In this document: in pieces, positions 13,474 through 20,152 of the stretch
How the letters are laid out: every line of letters begins with the position of its first letter
Numbering within the stretch: the first letter of the stretch is position 1
DNA from: a virus
DNA: 24,149 bases
Virus record (IMG/VR): IMGVR_UViG_3300047474_000090
Location: 1-24,149 of that record
Direction: 5' to 3' (one strand)
Position numbers and translations under genes: made by a program
The notes under the pieces: model-generated
The model's input: only the letters and a program-made list of their open reading frames with translations
Database searches by the model: none
What the model was told of the DNA's origin: nothing

Positions 13474-14415
13474 TTAGCGTTTTTTAGCTCGTTGTTGAAG
13501 GGCTCTTAGCTGTTGTACAAACGCAGGGCCGCCTTGTACAATGTCATCTATTGCTTTAATTGCTGGCATGTATGCTTGAATCATGCTTGCAGATGCTGCT
13601 TTATTGTTCTTAGCTTGCTCTAAAAACTTCTTAGTCAATGCTAAATTACCTGTGCCAACTAGATAACGATATAGTGCTAATTCATCACCTGTAGTTGCAA
13701 TATCAGGTGTAGATACAGTTGGTTCTGGATCTATAACACTTGCTTTCTCTAGGTCTTTAACTGCTGCAAACTTTTCAAAGTCTTCAATTATATCTGAGTT
13801 TCTTAGTTTAGCCCTAACAGCAAATATTAAACGTGTTGATACTAGACGCTTTTCTGCTTTAGTTAAACGAGGAAAGTTAGCTATATTCCTACGTATTGCT
13901 TTGTAATCTGTATTAGATATGTTAAGTGCGCCTTCGATTGCCATTAACATCTTTCCAGGAGTTATAGGATTAGCTCCTTGCGCTAATGCCCGAAGGTATC
14001 TATTAATAGCTGCAATTGGTAGCTTAGTATTCTTCTTAAGAAGTTTAGCCTTGTCCGGATCTTTAAGTTTATCTTGAGCACTATCATCCCCTACTAGGAA
14101 ATAGATAAAGTTATATAGGTCAGTGCCCATTATACGATAAAATTTATAAAGATCAAAGCCAATAGTTTTCTTTGCGTATCGTTGTACATATCCTTTAAAG
14201 TCTGGATAGTTGCGCATTGTTTCAAATACTAAAAGCATAAGGTACATACGTTCGCCACAGTCAGTATACGTTAGACGTTGTGAGCTGCCATTGTCTTTGG
14301 TCATGCGTGACTCGTGCAAGTCTTTTAAGAAAGAAAATGCAACTTCAGAGTCGGGAGTCATTTCATGACCACCTTCAATCTCTGCCCACTGTGCTGCTGT
14401 ATACTTTTCAGACAT
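13474..14415 (-). CDS. Unknown helical 313-residue protein
   Basis: I recognise no domain. The sequence is mostly helical, with aromatic clusters (GFDLYKFYRIMGTDLYNFIYF at about residues 86-106) and a basic C-terminus (QLRALQQRAKKR). A disordered Pro/Thr segment lies around residues 232-245. There is no signal peptide; the aromatic stretch is amphipathic rather than a clear membrane helix. It starts 2 bases after the preceding gene and lies downstream of the two nucleotidyltransferase candidates in the same orientation, so it may be part of that module. It could also be an unrelated virion protein. Confidence 0.75.
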   Translation of the reverse strand: MSEKYTAAQWAEIEGGHEMTPDSEVAFSFLKDLHESRMTKDNGSSQRLTYTDCGERMYLMLLVFETMRNYPDFKGYVQRYAKKTIGFDLYKFYRIMGTDLYNFIYFLVGDDSAQDKLKDPDKAKLLKKNTKLPIAAINRYLRALAQGANPITPGKMLMAIEGALNISNTDYKAIRRNIANFPRLTKAEKRLVSTRLIFAVRAKLRNSDIIEDFEKFAAVKDLEKASVIDPEPTVSTPDIATTGDELALYRYLVGTGNLALTKKFLEQAKNNKAASASMIQAYMPAIKAIDDIVQGGPAFVQQLRALQQRAKKR

Positions 14416-14417
14416 TA

Positions 14418-14825
14418 TTAGCCTTTAGCATACATTTTTGCATCGCGATCAATCTCGTCATCGCTTGGACCTTTGTCATCTAACTCGTCATCATCTTCTG
14501 GATCTGCTGACGGTTCAGGGTCGGGCATAGCAACTTTACGGGCTTGTTTAGCTTTAGCCATAATGTCATCTAATTCATCTTTAGATACACCGGCTTTCTT
14601 AAGAGCTTCACCTGGAGTCTTTGCTTGTCCATCTGGTAATTCAGATAGCATAGTTCCTAGCATACTTGCTTTGTTCCATACTTCATCATCTGGCCATTTT
14701 ACACCAGACTTTGGTTCTAGTGCGTTTGTAATCTGTTGTCCAAGTCTACGAACGCCGGCTAACTTTTCTGCATTAGGGTCGTAAATTGAACTTCTTGGAC
14801 CTTCTGTTACTTCATTGATCTTCAT
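14418..14825 (-). CDS. Acidic protein with capsid-targeting-like start
   Basis: The 135-residue protein starts MKINEVTE8-G9, matching the shared N-terminal pattern and offering a V-T-E/G protease-like site. Residues 15-95 form a small helical region; residues 96-125 are Asp/Pro-rich (PDPEPSADPEDDDELDD), then a short charged end. AAGGAAA lies 8 bases before ATG 14825. It sits between the nucleotidyltransferase pair and the unknown 313-residue protein. The acidic tail could mimic DNA or shield a basic partner, but that is speculative. Confidence 0.75.
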   Translation of the reverse strand: MKINEVTEGPRSSIYDPNAEKLAGVRRLGQQITNALEPKSGVKWPDDEVWNKASMLGTMLSELPDGQAKTPGEALKKAGVSKDELDDIMAKAKQARKVAMPDPEPSADPEDDDELDDKGPSDDEIDRDAKMYAKG

Positions 14826-14846
14826 ATCTATTTCCTTTGGTTGTTT

Positions 14847-16022
14847 TTAATTTGGTTGCCATCTAGTACGTGGTACTAGTTTAGTTTTACTTCCAAGAGC
14901 CACGTAACCTTCGCCACCCTTCTCGCCTTTTGTTGTTGCCTTAACGTCTGCATCAGCATCGTCTAATTGATCTATGATATGATCTTTAGCAGACATAATT
15001 TGTTTTACAAGATTAAAAATAGCAGGTAGTGCTTTAGGATTACTTTGACTCATTGCTGCTAATCTTTGCTGCTGTCCTTGACTTACTTTTGATGTTTTGA
15101 GCCAATCAAAAAAGCCTGACTCTATATTTTTTATTTGTTGTGTTCGAGTCATGTGATTCATATATGTATATATAATTCCTGCAGGATTACTTAAACCTTT
15201 TTCACCTGCTAAGAATTGATCAATTGCTTGTGCATTTTTTTCTGCGTAGGCTCTAATACTTTTTACTTCTTTTGTATCTACTTTTGGTTGGTGTGTAACA
15301 TAAGTTTGTCCTAACACCACTGCATCTTGCGAGTTAAGTTCTTTTACATCCTTAATAGGAGTGCCTTGTTTGCTCCCCCAACTGTCAAATTTTGTGTGAA
15401 CTACTACACCAACTTTTGAATTCGCTATGCGTCCACCGAGTTGGCCCTTTGTATCTACTGTGTATTTGACATTGTTGGGTTCAAACTCTACTGCACCTTT
15501 AGTTACAGTAAAGGGTTTACGTGGACTGTATAACAAATCACCGTATACATATCCTCTAAAGTTTGGAGGTGTAGCTGCTTTCATTATGTTAAAAACTTCT
15601 GCCATCTCTTCACTAAAGTCTTCGCGCCAAGGCTCTTCTTCTACACCTTTGCCTGAGCTTCTAATAAAATTCATAAGATTCTCTGCGCTTGTTGATTTAT
15701 TACGGCCCCAGCCGTTCTTGCCAACAAGTACAAACTCTCCATCTGGCTCGCGCCCCCAATAGATAGTAGGGTTGCCGTCCCATTTGATTGCGATATCGCC
15801 TGAGTCACTGCCCATCTTTTCTAAGATGTCAGCAGCTTCTAATGCTCCAGCTGAACCTTTAACAAATACAAGATCCTCTAGGTGTTGATATTCTCTACCT
15901 ACCTTAGCTTCTGTGAGTTGATTACCTGTGTCTCTGTCTTTGTCCTTGCAGATGCAAGGCTCGGTGTAACACTTTTGACAGAACCAGGTTTCTTTTAATA
16001 CTTTAAACTCTGACCATCTCAT
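14847..16022 (-). CDS. Putative ligase-type nucleotidyltransferase (KxDG) with zinc-knuckle leader
   Basis: The protein is 391 residues. Residues 1-26 contain C15-x2-C18-x4-C23-x-C25, a possible zinc knuckle, behind the start MRWSEFKVL. LTE38-A39 resembles a T4 prohead protease site, so the knuckle part could be removed. The core shows IAIK80-W-D82-G83, the motif I lysine pattern of DNA/RNA ligases and capping enzymes, then FVLVGKNGWG, and GYVYG161-D162-LLY, like motif III. Motifs IV and V are less clear (a KVGVVVHTKF segment at 203-212 is the candidate). Family knowledge: K80 would be adenylated or guanylylated. The gene overlaps the next one by ATGA, so both products probably act together. 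It could be an inactive relative with a structural role. Confidence 0.65.
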   Translation of the reverse strand: MRWSEFKVLKETWFCQKCYTEPCICKDKDRDTGNQLTEAKVGREYQHLEDLVFVKGSAGALEAADILEKMGSDSGDIAIKWDGNPTIYWGREPDGEFVLVGKNGWGRNKSTSAENLMNFIRSSGKGVEEEPWREDFSEEMAEVFNIMKAATPPNFRGYVYGDLLYSPRKPFTVTKGAVEFEPNNVKYTVDTKGQLGGRIANSKVGVVVHTKFDSWGSKQGTPIKDVKELNSQDAVVLGQTYVTHQPKVDTKEVKSIRAYAEKNAQAIDQFLAGEKGLSNPAGIIYTYMNHMTRTQQIKNIESGFFDWLKTSKVSQGQQQRLAAMSQSNPKALPAIFNLVKQIMSAKDHIIDQLDDADADVKATTKGEKGGEGYVALGSKTKLVPRTRWQPN

Positions 16023-16879
16023 TTTACAAAACTTCCTGATACCATTACAGTACTGTTTAACAATACTCCGCTTAGTTCTTTAATACGATCAAGTTGTTTA
16101 TCTTCTAGTGTTTTAGATTGTGACTCAGGAACTTCTTTACCTGCTTTCTCCATCGCTTCTTTCCACGGAGCAATCAGTTCTTCGTAGTTTGGATCTTTCT
16201 TTAAATATTTAAGCATACTTTCAACAGTATGTGTATCAGTTTCTTTTGCACCTTTACCTAACAACGCTGGTGCAATTGTTTTCCATGTATCAGCAATAAC
16301 TTTGTCGCCTTGCTCTGGGTCAACTAATCCAAACTTAGGACTAAATTTTAAGCCTCTGCCTCTAGCAATTGCTGATAACAAGATAGCTCTGTCCTTGCCT
16401 GAATATTGTTGTGTTCCACCACGCTTGGCTCCACGCTGAAAGTCAGGATTAGATGTAAACATAAAGTCAGTCTGCACAAAGCCATTCTTAGAATTGCCGT
16501 CAATAGGTGTACGGAAGTGAATTTGGTCTCCTGCGTTATGTATCCAGCCGTCTGTCTTCCCTCTGCCTTGATTCATAATATCTGCTTTGTCAACACCTTG
16601 TGTTGCAAGCCATGCACTTAGTTTAGCAATCAATTGTTCTTTGCTTACTTTGTTTGCATCTGTGTTTAGATCTAAGTCGCCTGAACTATTCTTTTCAAAC
16701 GCTCCGTCTGGATCATTCTTTTTACCTGTTGTACCTAACCAATCTTCTTCGTCAAAGGTCAAGCCTGTAATCTTTTCAATAAACTGAATAGTAGGATGTA
16801 CATCCTTTGTAGCAATACGTTGAGTCAAAGGACCTTGTGGTGTTTTAAATACGTTTCCGCCTTCGTTAAGTATTGTCAT
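16019..16879 (-). CDS. Putative Pol-beta-type nucleotidyltransferase
   Basis: The 286-residue protein contains LGTTG (48-52) and then SSG67-D68-L-D70-L-N-T-D, resembling the metal-binding DxD of the Pol-beta nucleotidyltransferase superfamily. A third acid candidate is D138 in VQTDFMF after a strand (QIHFRTPI). Residues 150-200 are basic (RGAKRGGTQQ, ARGRGLKF). It begins MTILNE6-G7, with LNE-G resembling a prohead protease site. Members of this superfamily transfer nucleotides to RNA, proteins or small molecules; the substrate cannot be told. The downstream gene overlaps it by ATGA and encodes a ligase-like candidate, suggesting a two-enzyme system. Confidence 0.62.
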   Translation of the reverse strand: MTILNEGGNVFKTPQGPLTQRIATKDVHPTIQFIEKITGLTFDEEDWLGTTGKKNDPDGAFEKNSSGDLDLNTDANKVSKEQLIAKLSAWLATQGVDKADIMNQGRGKTDGWIHNAGDQIHFRTPIDGNSKNGFVQTDFMFTSNPDFQRGAKRGGTQQYSGKDRAILLSAIARGRGLKFSPKFGLVDPEQGDKVIADTWKTIAPALLGKGAKETDTHTVESMLKYLKKDPNYEELIAPWKEAMEKAGKEVPESQSKTLEDKQLDRIKELSGVLLNSTVMVSGSFVK

Positions 16880-17129
16880 TGTTTTTGTTCTCTATAATTT
16901 TGTTTATGCTGCGACGGAACTTACGGGGATCTCCCGATCTAATACTATTAATAAAACGTCTTTCAAGTTCAGAAGCAGTTTCCATATCAAATTGTTCGTG
17001 AATTCTGCTTAAAAGATTAATAGAACTTTCTATAATATTATTAGCAGTAGACTCAATCAAACGCTCGTTGTCGCGAGTCCCGTGGACACTGTTAAGTTCT
17101 TCTAAAATTGATCTAGTACGTTTTTTCAT
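16866..17129 (-). CDS. Small helical protein, unknown function
   Basis: The 87-residue protein begins MKKRTRSILEELN. ATG 17129 is preferred over ATG 17138 because the AGGA site touches the latter directly but sits 9 bases from the former. The sequence is a helical bundle type: ESTANNIIESSINLLSRI, then ELERRFINSIRSGDPRKF, with many charged residues. It looks conserved among T4-like marine phages as I recall the pattern, without known function. It overlaps the nucleotidyltransferase gene by 14 bases and is first in this minus-strand run, facing the lipase gene. Confidence 0.8.
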   Translation of the reverse strand: MKKRTRSILEELNSVHGTRDNERLIESTANNIIESSINLLSRIHEQFDMETASELERRFINSIRSGDPRKFRRSINKIIENKNNDNT

Positions 17130-17147
17130 GTTTTCCATTCCTATGCA

Positions 17148-17155
17148 GTATTTAG
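17148..17155 (-). promoter_or_regulatory. Late-promoter-like motif CTAAATAC
   Basis: The minus strand reads CTAAATAC 18 bases before ATG 17129; together with the plus-strand TATAAATA at 17168 it forms a divergent pair. Confidence 0.55.
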
Positions 17156-17167
17156 TGTCTTAACACA

Positions 17168-17175
17168 TATAAATA
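17168..17175 (+). promoter_or_regulatory. Perfect T4-type late promoter TATAAATA
   Basis: This is an exact match to the T4 late consensus on the plus strand, 24 bases before the lipase ATG with a CGGAG ribosome site between them. Confidence 0.75.
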
Positions 17176-17199
17176 TTATAACATCGAACGGAGAAAACA

Positions 17200-17985
17200 A
17201 TGACAAGCGGTATTAAGGACATTGACTTCAAAAAACGTTCTCTTTTATTTGCTAGACTATCCAAGATATCTTATAATAACATCAAAGTAGCTAAAAAGCA
17301 AGCGGAAAGATTAGGTTTCACTGAAGTAGAATTTTATAACAAAGACGGTGCGCAAGCATATCGTTTTATGAATGACACAGATATAGTAATTGCGTGTCGC
17401 GGAACACAACCTACACAATTTAACGATATTGCAGCAGATTTAAAAGCAATGCCTGTCGTTGCTGAAACTGTTAGTAGAGTTCATAGAGGATTTAAAGCAG
17501 AAGTAGATGAACTGTGGCCAAGAATAATGGCAGACCTAATGTCAAAGCAACCTAAGCAAAAACTTTGGTTCTGCGGTCATAGTTTAGGAGCTGCAATGGC
17601 AACTATAATGGCAAGTCGCTGTCACTTTAACACACGTTTGCCAAATCCAGAGGAATTATACACTTATGGTTCACCAAGAGTAGGTTGGAAAGGTTATGTT
17701 GTCCATTTAGGTGTCGTACACCATCGTTGGAAGAACAATAATGACATTGTCACTACTGTTCCTTATAAATGGATGGGTTATACACATCATGGCGAAGAAC
17801 ACTATATGAATGCATATGGCAATGTTCGCAATTTGACTAGGTGGCAGCGTGTTAAGGATCGCTGGCGTGGTATGTGGATGGGAATAAAGAGAGGAAAAAT
17901 TGATAACTTTTCTGATCATTCTATAGATAATTATATTCTTTATCTTTCATTATTTGCAAAGGGTAAAGAAAATACACAACACTAG
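17200..17985 (+). CDS. Class 3 lipase, alpha/beta hydrolase
   Basis: The 261-residue protein matches the Lipase_3 layout: VHRGF (94-98) before the helix, the nucleophile elbow G126-H-S128-L-G130, then YGSPRVG (156-162), the catalytic acid candidate D182 in NNNDIVTTVP, and H240 in FSDHSIDNY. Such enzymes hydrolyse acyl esters of lipids. No signal peptide is visible, so it would act in the cytoplasm or need holin access to membranes. A Trp/Arg-rich segment (WQRVKDRWRGMWMG, about 215-228) could bind membrane. It is a single plus-strand gene with a perfect late promoter and a terminator. Late timing suggests membrane damage or lipid remodelling at the end of infection. Confidence 0.88.
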   Translation: MTSGIKDIDFKKRSLLFARLSKISYNNIKVAKKQAERLGFTEVEFYNKDGAQAYRFMNDTDIVIACRGTQPTQFNDIAADLKAMPVVAETVSRVHRGFKAEVDELWPRIMADLMSKQPKQKLWFCGHSLGAAMATIMASRCHFNTRLPNPEELYTYGSPRVGWKGYVVHLGVVHHRWKNNNDIVTTVPYKWMGYTHHGEEHYMNAYGNVRNLTRWQRVKDRWRGMWMGIKRGKIDNFSDHSIDNYILYLSLFAKGKENTQH

Positions 17986-17994
17986 TCAAGAGAA

Positions 17995-18020
17995 AAGGTT
18001 GTGCCGTCGAACACAACCTT
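17995..18020. terminator. Bidirectional terminator between convergent genes
   Basis: AAGGTTGTG (17995-18003) pairs with CACAACCTT (18012-18020). Minus-strand RNA continues TTTTCTC after the stem; the plus side has a weaker T-rich tail. It separates the lipase and phosphate transporter genes. Confidence 0.75.
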
Positions 18021-18029
18021 CCTTGTTTG

Positions 18030-19001
18030 TTACATTCCGTTTGGTAAAATTATGTAATGTATAGCAAGAACTAGTGCAACACTTGCACCCAATCCTACCA
18101 TCATCTTACCAAAGTCCTTTGCTACTAACGGAAACACACTCTTGGTTTTCTTCTTGCCAAAGTATGTTGCCATAGCCAACTCACGTCCTGCTAACAAGCC
18201 TACGAACACCCATGTTGTACTCATTGGAATGTCATTCAGCTCTTTGAAGAAGTACAAGCACAACCAATAGAACAAGTCAATCAACGTTGCACTACGCACG
18301 TATCTTGTGTTGTGTTTCTCTAATACAATCTGTTGGATCTTGCCGCCACGTTCTTTAAACATAAAGAACAAGCCGCCTACAAACACTGCGCTGACTAGGA
18401 ACATTAGGTCCAGTGGAACTTCACGTGGAAGGAACACTGCAATGTTTGCCATGTCATGACTCAGCCATGTCCACCACAGGCCGCCTGTTGCTACCCATTG
18501 AGCAATGCGCCAAAACTTCTTGTTGCTTTCTGTGACAGGTGCTGTCTCATCATACCATTTGCCAAAATATTTGTGTATTGCAAACCATACTACATATGCA
18601 AAGCCTGCTGCTACACCATAGCCCATGATTGATTTCATAAGCATCTTCTCCAACACAAAGGTTGAAGCAAATACCGATAGCACTAAGAAACTTGTGCTAA
18701 CTGGTACGCCCATCCTTGTAAGTGCTACAAGAATAGCAGGTGCGGCTGCGTGATACCATTGTACCTCTTGCCATGGGATTTTGTTTAGTCGTCCATAACT
18801 GATGTCTCCACCATTTACATGCCAGCCATACCATAATGTGGCTAACAGTACAGCGGATGCTGCAATCCATAATGTTTTGTAGTTGAATCTCTCATTGTTT
18901 GATGCCATCCATGTACCGAGAGTTTGTACTGAATCATTTGCGATAACCGCATAAGCGGCAAATAGGAACCCGGTCAGGCTCCATAAGGTGAGTGCGTCCA
19001 T
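18030..19001 (-). CDS. PiT-family inorganic phosphate transporter
   Basis: The 323-residue membrane protein has about eight or more hydrophobic segments. The PiT family's duplicated signatures are present: ANDSVQTLGT (21-30) with PVSTS (100-104), and SHDMAN (181-186) with PMSTT (259-263). The family imports phosphate with H+ or Na+. It is shorter than usual (400-500), lacking the large central loop. A consensus sigma70-type promoter and AGGAGA before ATG 19001 indicate early, host-polymerase expression. It diverges from the DUF1127/oxidase operon. Phage DNA synthesis demands phosphate, so it is a plausible auxiliary gene. The alternative ion specificity (for example sulfate) cannot be excluded. 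Confidence 0.88.
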   Translation of the reverse strand: MDALTLWSLTGFLFAAYAVIANDSVQTLGTWMASNNERFNYKTLWIAASAVLLATLWYGWHVNGGDISYGRLNKIPWQEVQWYHAAAPAILVALTRMGVPVSTSFLVLSVFASTFVLEKMLMKSIMGYGVAAGFAYVVWFAIHKYFGKWYDETAPVTESNKKFWRIAQWVATGGLWWTWLSHDMANIAVFLPREVPLDLMFLVSAVFVGGLFFMFKERGGKIQQIVLEKHNTRYVRSATLIDLFYWLCLYFFKELNDIPMSTTWVFVGLLAGRELAMATYFGKKKTKSVFPLVAKDFGKMMVGLGASVALVLAIHYIILPNGM

Positions 19002-19075
19002 TGTTTTCTCCTCTGCTTGATGTCTTTACCACATCGCTCACATAGTCAAGAAGGCTCGACGTTGCCTTCGTGTTT

Positions 19076-19104
19076 ATAGTACTACAGGTTTGTTGTACTG
19101 TCAA
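19076..19104 (-). promoter_or_regulatory. Sigma70-type promoter for the phosphate transporter
   Basis: On the minus strand: -35 TTGACA (19104 to 19099), 17-base spacer, -10 TACTAT (19081 to 19076). The leader would be about 70 bases. This is the first of the divergent promoters in the 435-base gene-free stretch 19002-19436. Confidence 0.72.
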
Positions 19105-19120
19105 TATTTAATTGAATAAT

Positions 19121-19138
19121 GATTACATACAGATTACA
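19121..19138. repeat. GATTACA direct repeat with 11-base period
   Basis: GATTACA-TACA-GATTACA: two identical 7-mers separated by 4 bases, just upstream of the transporter -35. This is the geometry of PhoB-type operators (7-mer, 4-base gap, 7-mer), though the 7-mer differs from the CTGTCAT consensus. Confidence 0.5.
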
Positions 19139-19178
19139 CTCATGGTATTAACTACAAACATATCGTGTATGCATAAAA

Positions 19179-19204
19179 TACATACCAAAACGCTCAGGTA
19201 TGTA
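19179..19204. repeat. 8-base inverted repeat in the divergent control region
   Basis: TACATACC (19179-19186) and GGTATGTA (19197-19204) are perfect complements across a 10-base gap, 40 bases before the plus-strand -35. It could be an operator or an RNA hairpin. Confidence 0.5.
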
Positions 19205-19214
19205 GCTTGTGCAT

Positions 19215-19223
19215 GATAAATAA
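19215..19223 (+). promoter_or_regulatory. Late-promoter-like motif GATAAATAA
   Basis: The plus strand reads GATAAATAA 22 bases before the sigma70 -35 of the same operon, so the operon may be read both early and late. Confidence 0.4.
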
Positions 19224-19244
19224 AAGCGTTACAATAAGTAATGG

Positions 19245-19273
19245 TTGACATACACCCTGTAAGATGCTATTAT
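19245..19273 (+). promoter_or_regulatory. Sigma70-type promoter for the DUF1127/oxidase operon
   Basis: -35 TTGACA (19245-19250), 17-base spacer, -10 TATTAT (19268-19273). Like the nrdB promoter its -35 is preceded by TGG (TGGTTGACA). Transcription should begin near 19280. Confidence 0.78.
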
Positions 19274-19279
19274 ATACAA

Positions 19280-19436
19280 ACGTAACGAAGAGCGGCTTCA
19301 GCTCAGAAAAAATGAATGGCACTGGGAAAGACTAGGGCGTGTCTTACGCCATACAACAGACTGCACAGCCGGGGAAGTTCCGGGGTTAGTTGATTCCTAA
19401 AATCACACACACATATATACAAAGGAGAATGTAGCA
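19280..19436 (+). ncRNA. Structured 5' leader or small RNA candidate
   Basis: About 155 transcribed bases precede the DUF1127 ATG. Visible stems: GAGC/GCTC (19290-19304), GGCG/CGCC (19336-19350, 7-base loop), CCGG/CCGG (19369-19383), GATT/AATC (19392-19404). The region is G/C-richer than its surroundings and has no convincing open frame beyond a 7-codon one at 19312. AAAGGAG (19421-19427) is the ribosome site of the next gene. It does not match a riboswitch I know. It could be a regulatory leader, a processed small RNA, or unremarkable UTR. Confidence 0.45.
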
Positions 19437-19694
19437 ATGACTACGTTGACAATGGCGGCTGGTTACAGCCTTTCAGGAGTAGCGAACTGGATCAAAAAAA
19501 TAAACGCTAAAATGGCACACAGAAGATCTGTGCGTCAAGCAGTAAAAGACCTTTCATCACTATCAGACTATGAACTAAATGACATTGGTATTTCCCGTGG
19601 AGATATCCGTGCTGTTGCTAATGGTGATATCACTATGAAAAGAGGTATCCAAGTCCACACAGATGCTAACACAAACCTCAAGGGGTGGGTGTAA
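19437..19694 (+). CDS. DUF1127 (YjiS-like) small protein
   Basis: The 85-residue protein has the DUF1127 core at residues about 27-62: RRSVRQAVKDL, then LSDYELNDIGISRGDIRAV, where the L-S-D-x-E-L-x-D-I-G-I-S-R-x-D-I pattern is diagnostic. The family is common in alphaproteobacteria; one member (CcaF1 of Rhodobacter) binds RNA and affects small-RNA maturation. The N-terminus (TMAAGYSLSGVANWIKK) is amphipathic. It is first in a plus-strand operon behind a sigma70-type promoter and structured leader. A host-mimicking RNA regulator is a reasonable inference, and the gene was probably acquired from a host. Confidence 0.88.
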   Translation: MTTLTMAAGYSLSGVANWIKKINAKMAHRRSVRQAVKDLSSLSDYELNDIGISRGDIRAVANGDITMKRGIQVHTDANTNLKGWV

Positions 19695-19879
19695 TGGAAG
19701 CTGTAGGTGAGACAACTATTAAAATTAATCCTTTCAAAGCAATTGGCAAAACTATAATTGCAATTTGGATTGGCTTCATTGCATTTGGCGAGTCAGCAGG
19801 CAGAGCAAGAGCTGCCGCTGAATTAAGTCGTCAAGGCTATCACGCAGAAGCAAAACGTTTAATGTTAGAGAAACGCTAA
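19694..19879 (+). CDS. Mini-protein with RxRAAAELxxxGxxxEAKR motif
   Basis: It has 61 residues from ATG 19694, which overlaps the DUF1127 stop as TAATG and has AGGGG upstream; a GTG at 19685 is less likely. Residues about 15-33 are hydrophobic (TIIAIWIGFIAFG), a possible single membrane segment, followed by the helix GRARAAAELSRQGYHAEAKR. A related motif occurs in the next small gene. Function is unknown; coupled translation suggests it works with DUF1127. Confidence 0.75.
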   Translation: MEAVGETTIKINPFKAIGKTIIAIWIGFIAFGESAGRARAAAELSRQGYHAEAKRLMLEKR

Positions 19880-20013
19880 TGTGGAAACGTTTTATTAAAG
19901 CAATGGAATATAGAAGTTATTGTATGGCAATTAGAGAATTGCGTACAAAAGGTTTGTACAAAGAAGCTCAAAGAATTTCTGAGTTCAAACACAACATGTA
20001 TAAAACATCATAG
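19879..20013 (+). CDS. 44-residue mini-protein
   Basis: The short frame begins MWKRFIKAMEYRSYC at ATG 19879 (TAATG overlap with the previous stop) and ends at TAG 20011-20013. Its segment IRELRTKGLYKEAQRISEFK resembles AAELSRQGYHAEAKRLMLEK of the preceding mini-protein, suggesting duplication. It is basic, helical and without a membrane segment. The overlap and similarity support a real gene despite the size. Confidence 0.65.
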   Translation: MWKRFIKAMEYRSYCMAIRELRTKGLYKEAQRISEFKHNMYKTS

Positions 20014-20022
20014 GAGTTAAAA

Positions 20023-20148
20023 ATGAATAGGTTAAGAAATGCAATTAAGAATTGCGATGGACAATTTTGCGATCAGATTATGGAAGCGGCGCTTGCTATA
20101 ACTGTATTCAGCATCATGTACATATCTATTGCGCAAATGACTGCGTAG
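20023..20148 (+). CDS. 41-residue single-membrane-span mini-protein
   Basis: The frame runs from ATG 20023 to TAG 20146-20148, with AGGAG 7 bases upstream. It has a basic start ([10 protein letters not shown]), two cysteines (CDGQFC) and one membrane helix (residues about 20-40, [17 protein letters not shown]). It lies directly before the alternative oxidase, 4 bases away, and may couple its translation or assist it in the membrane. No family is recognised. Confidence 0.62.
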   Translation: MNRLRNAIKNCDGQFCDQIMEAALAITVFSIMYISIAQMTA

Positions 20149-20152
20149 TAAT

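Noticed and set aside
19312-19335. Seven-codon upstream frame in the DUF1127 leader as a leader peptide
   Set aside because: It has no ribosome site and no runs of regulatory codons; it is most likely chance.
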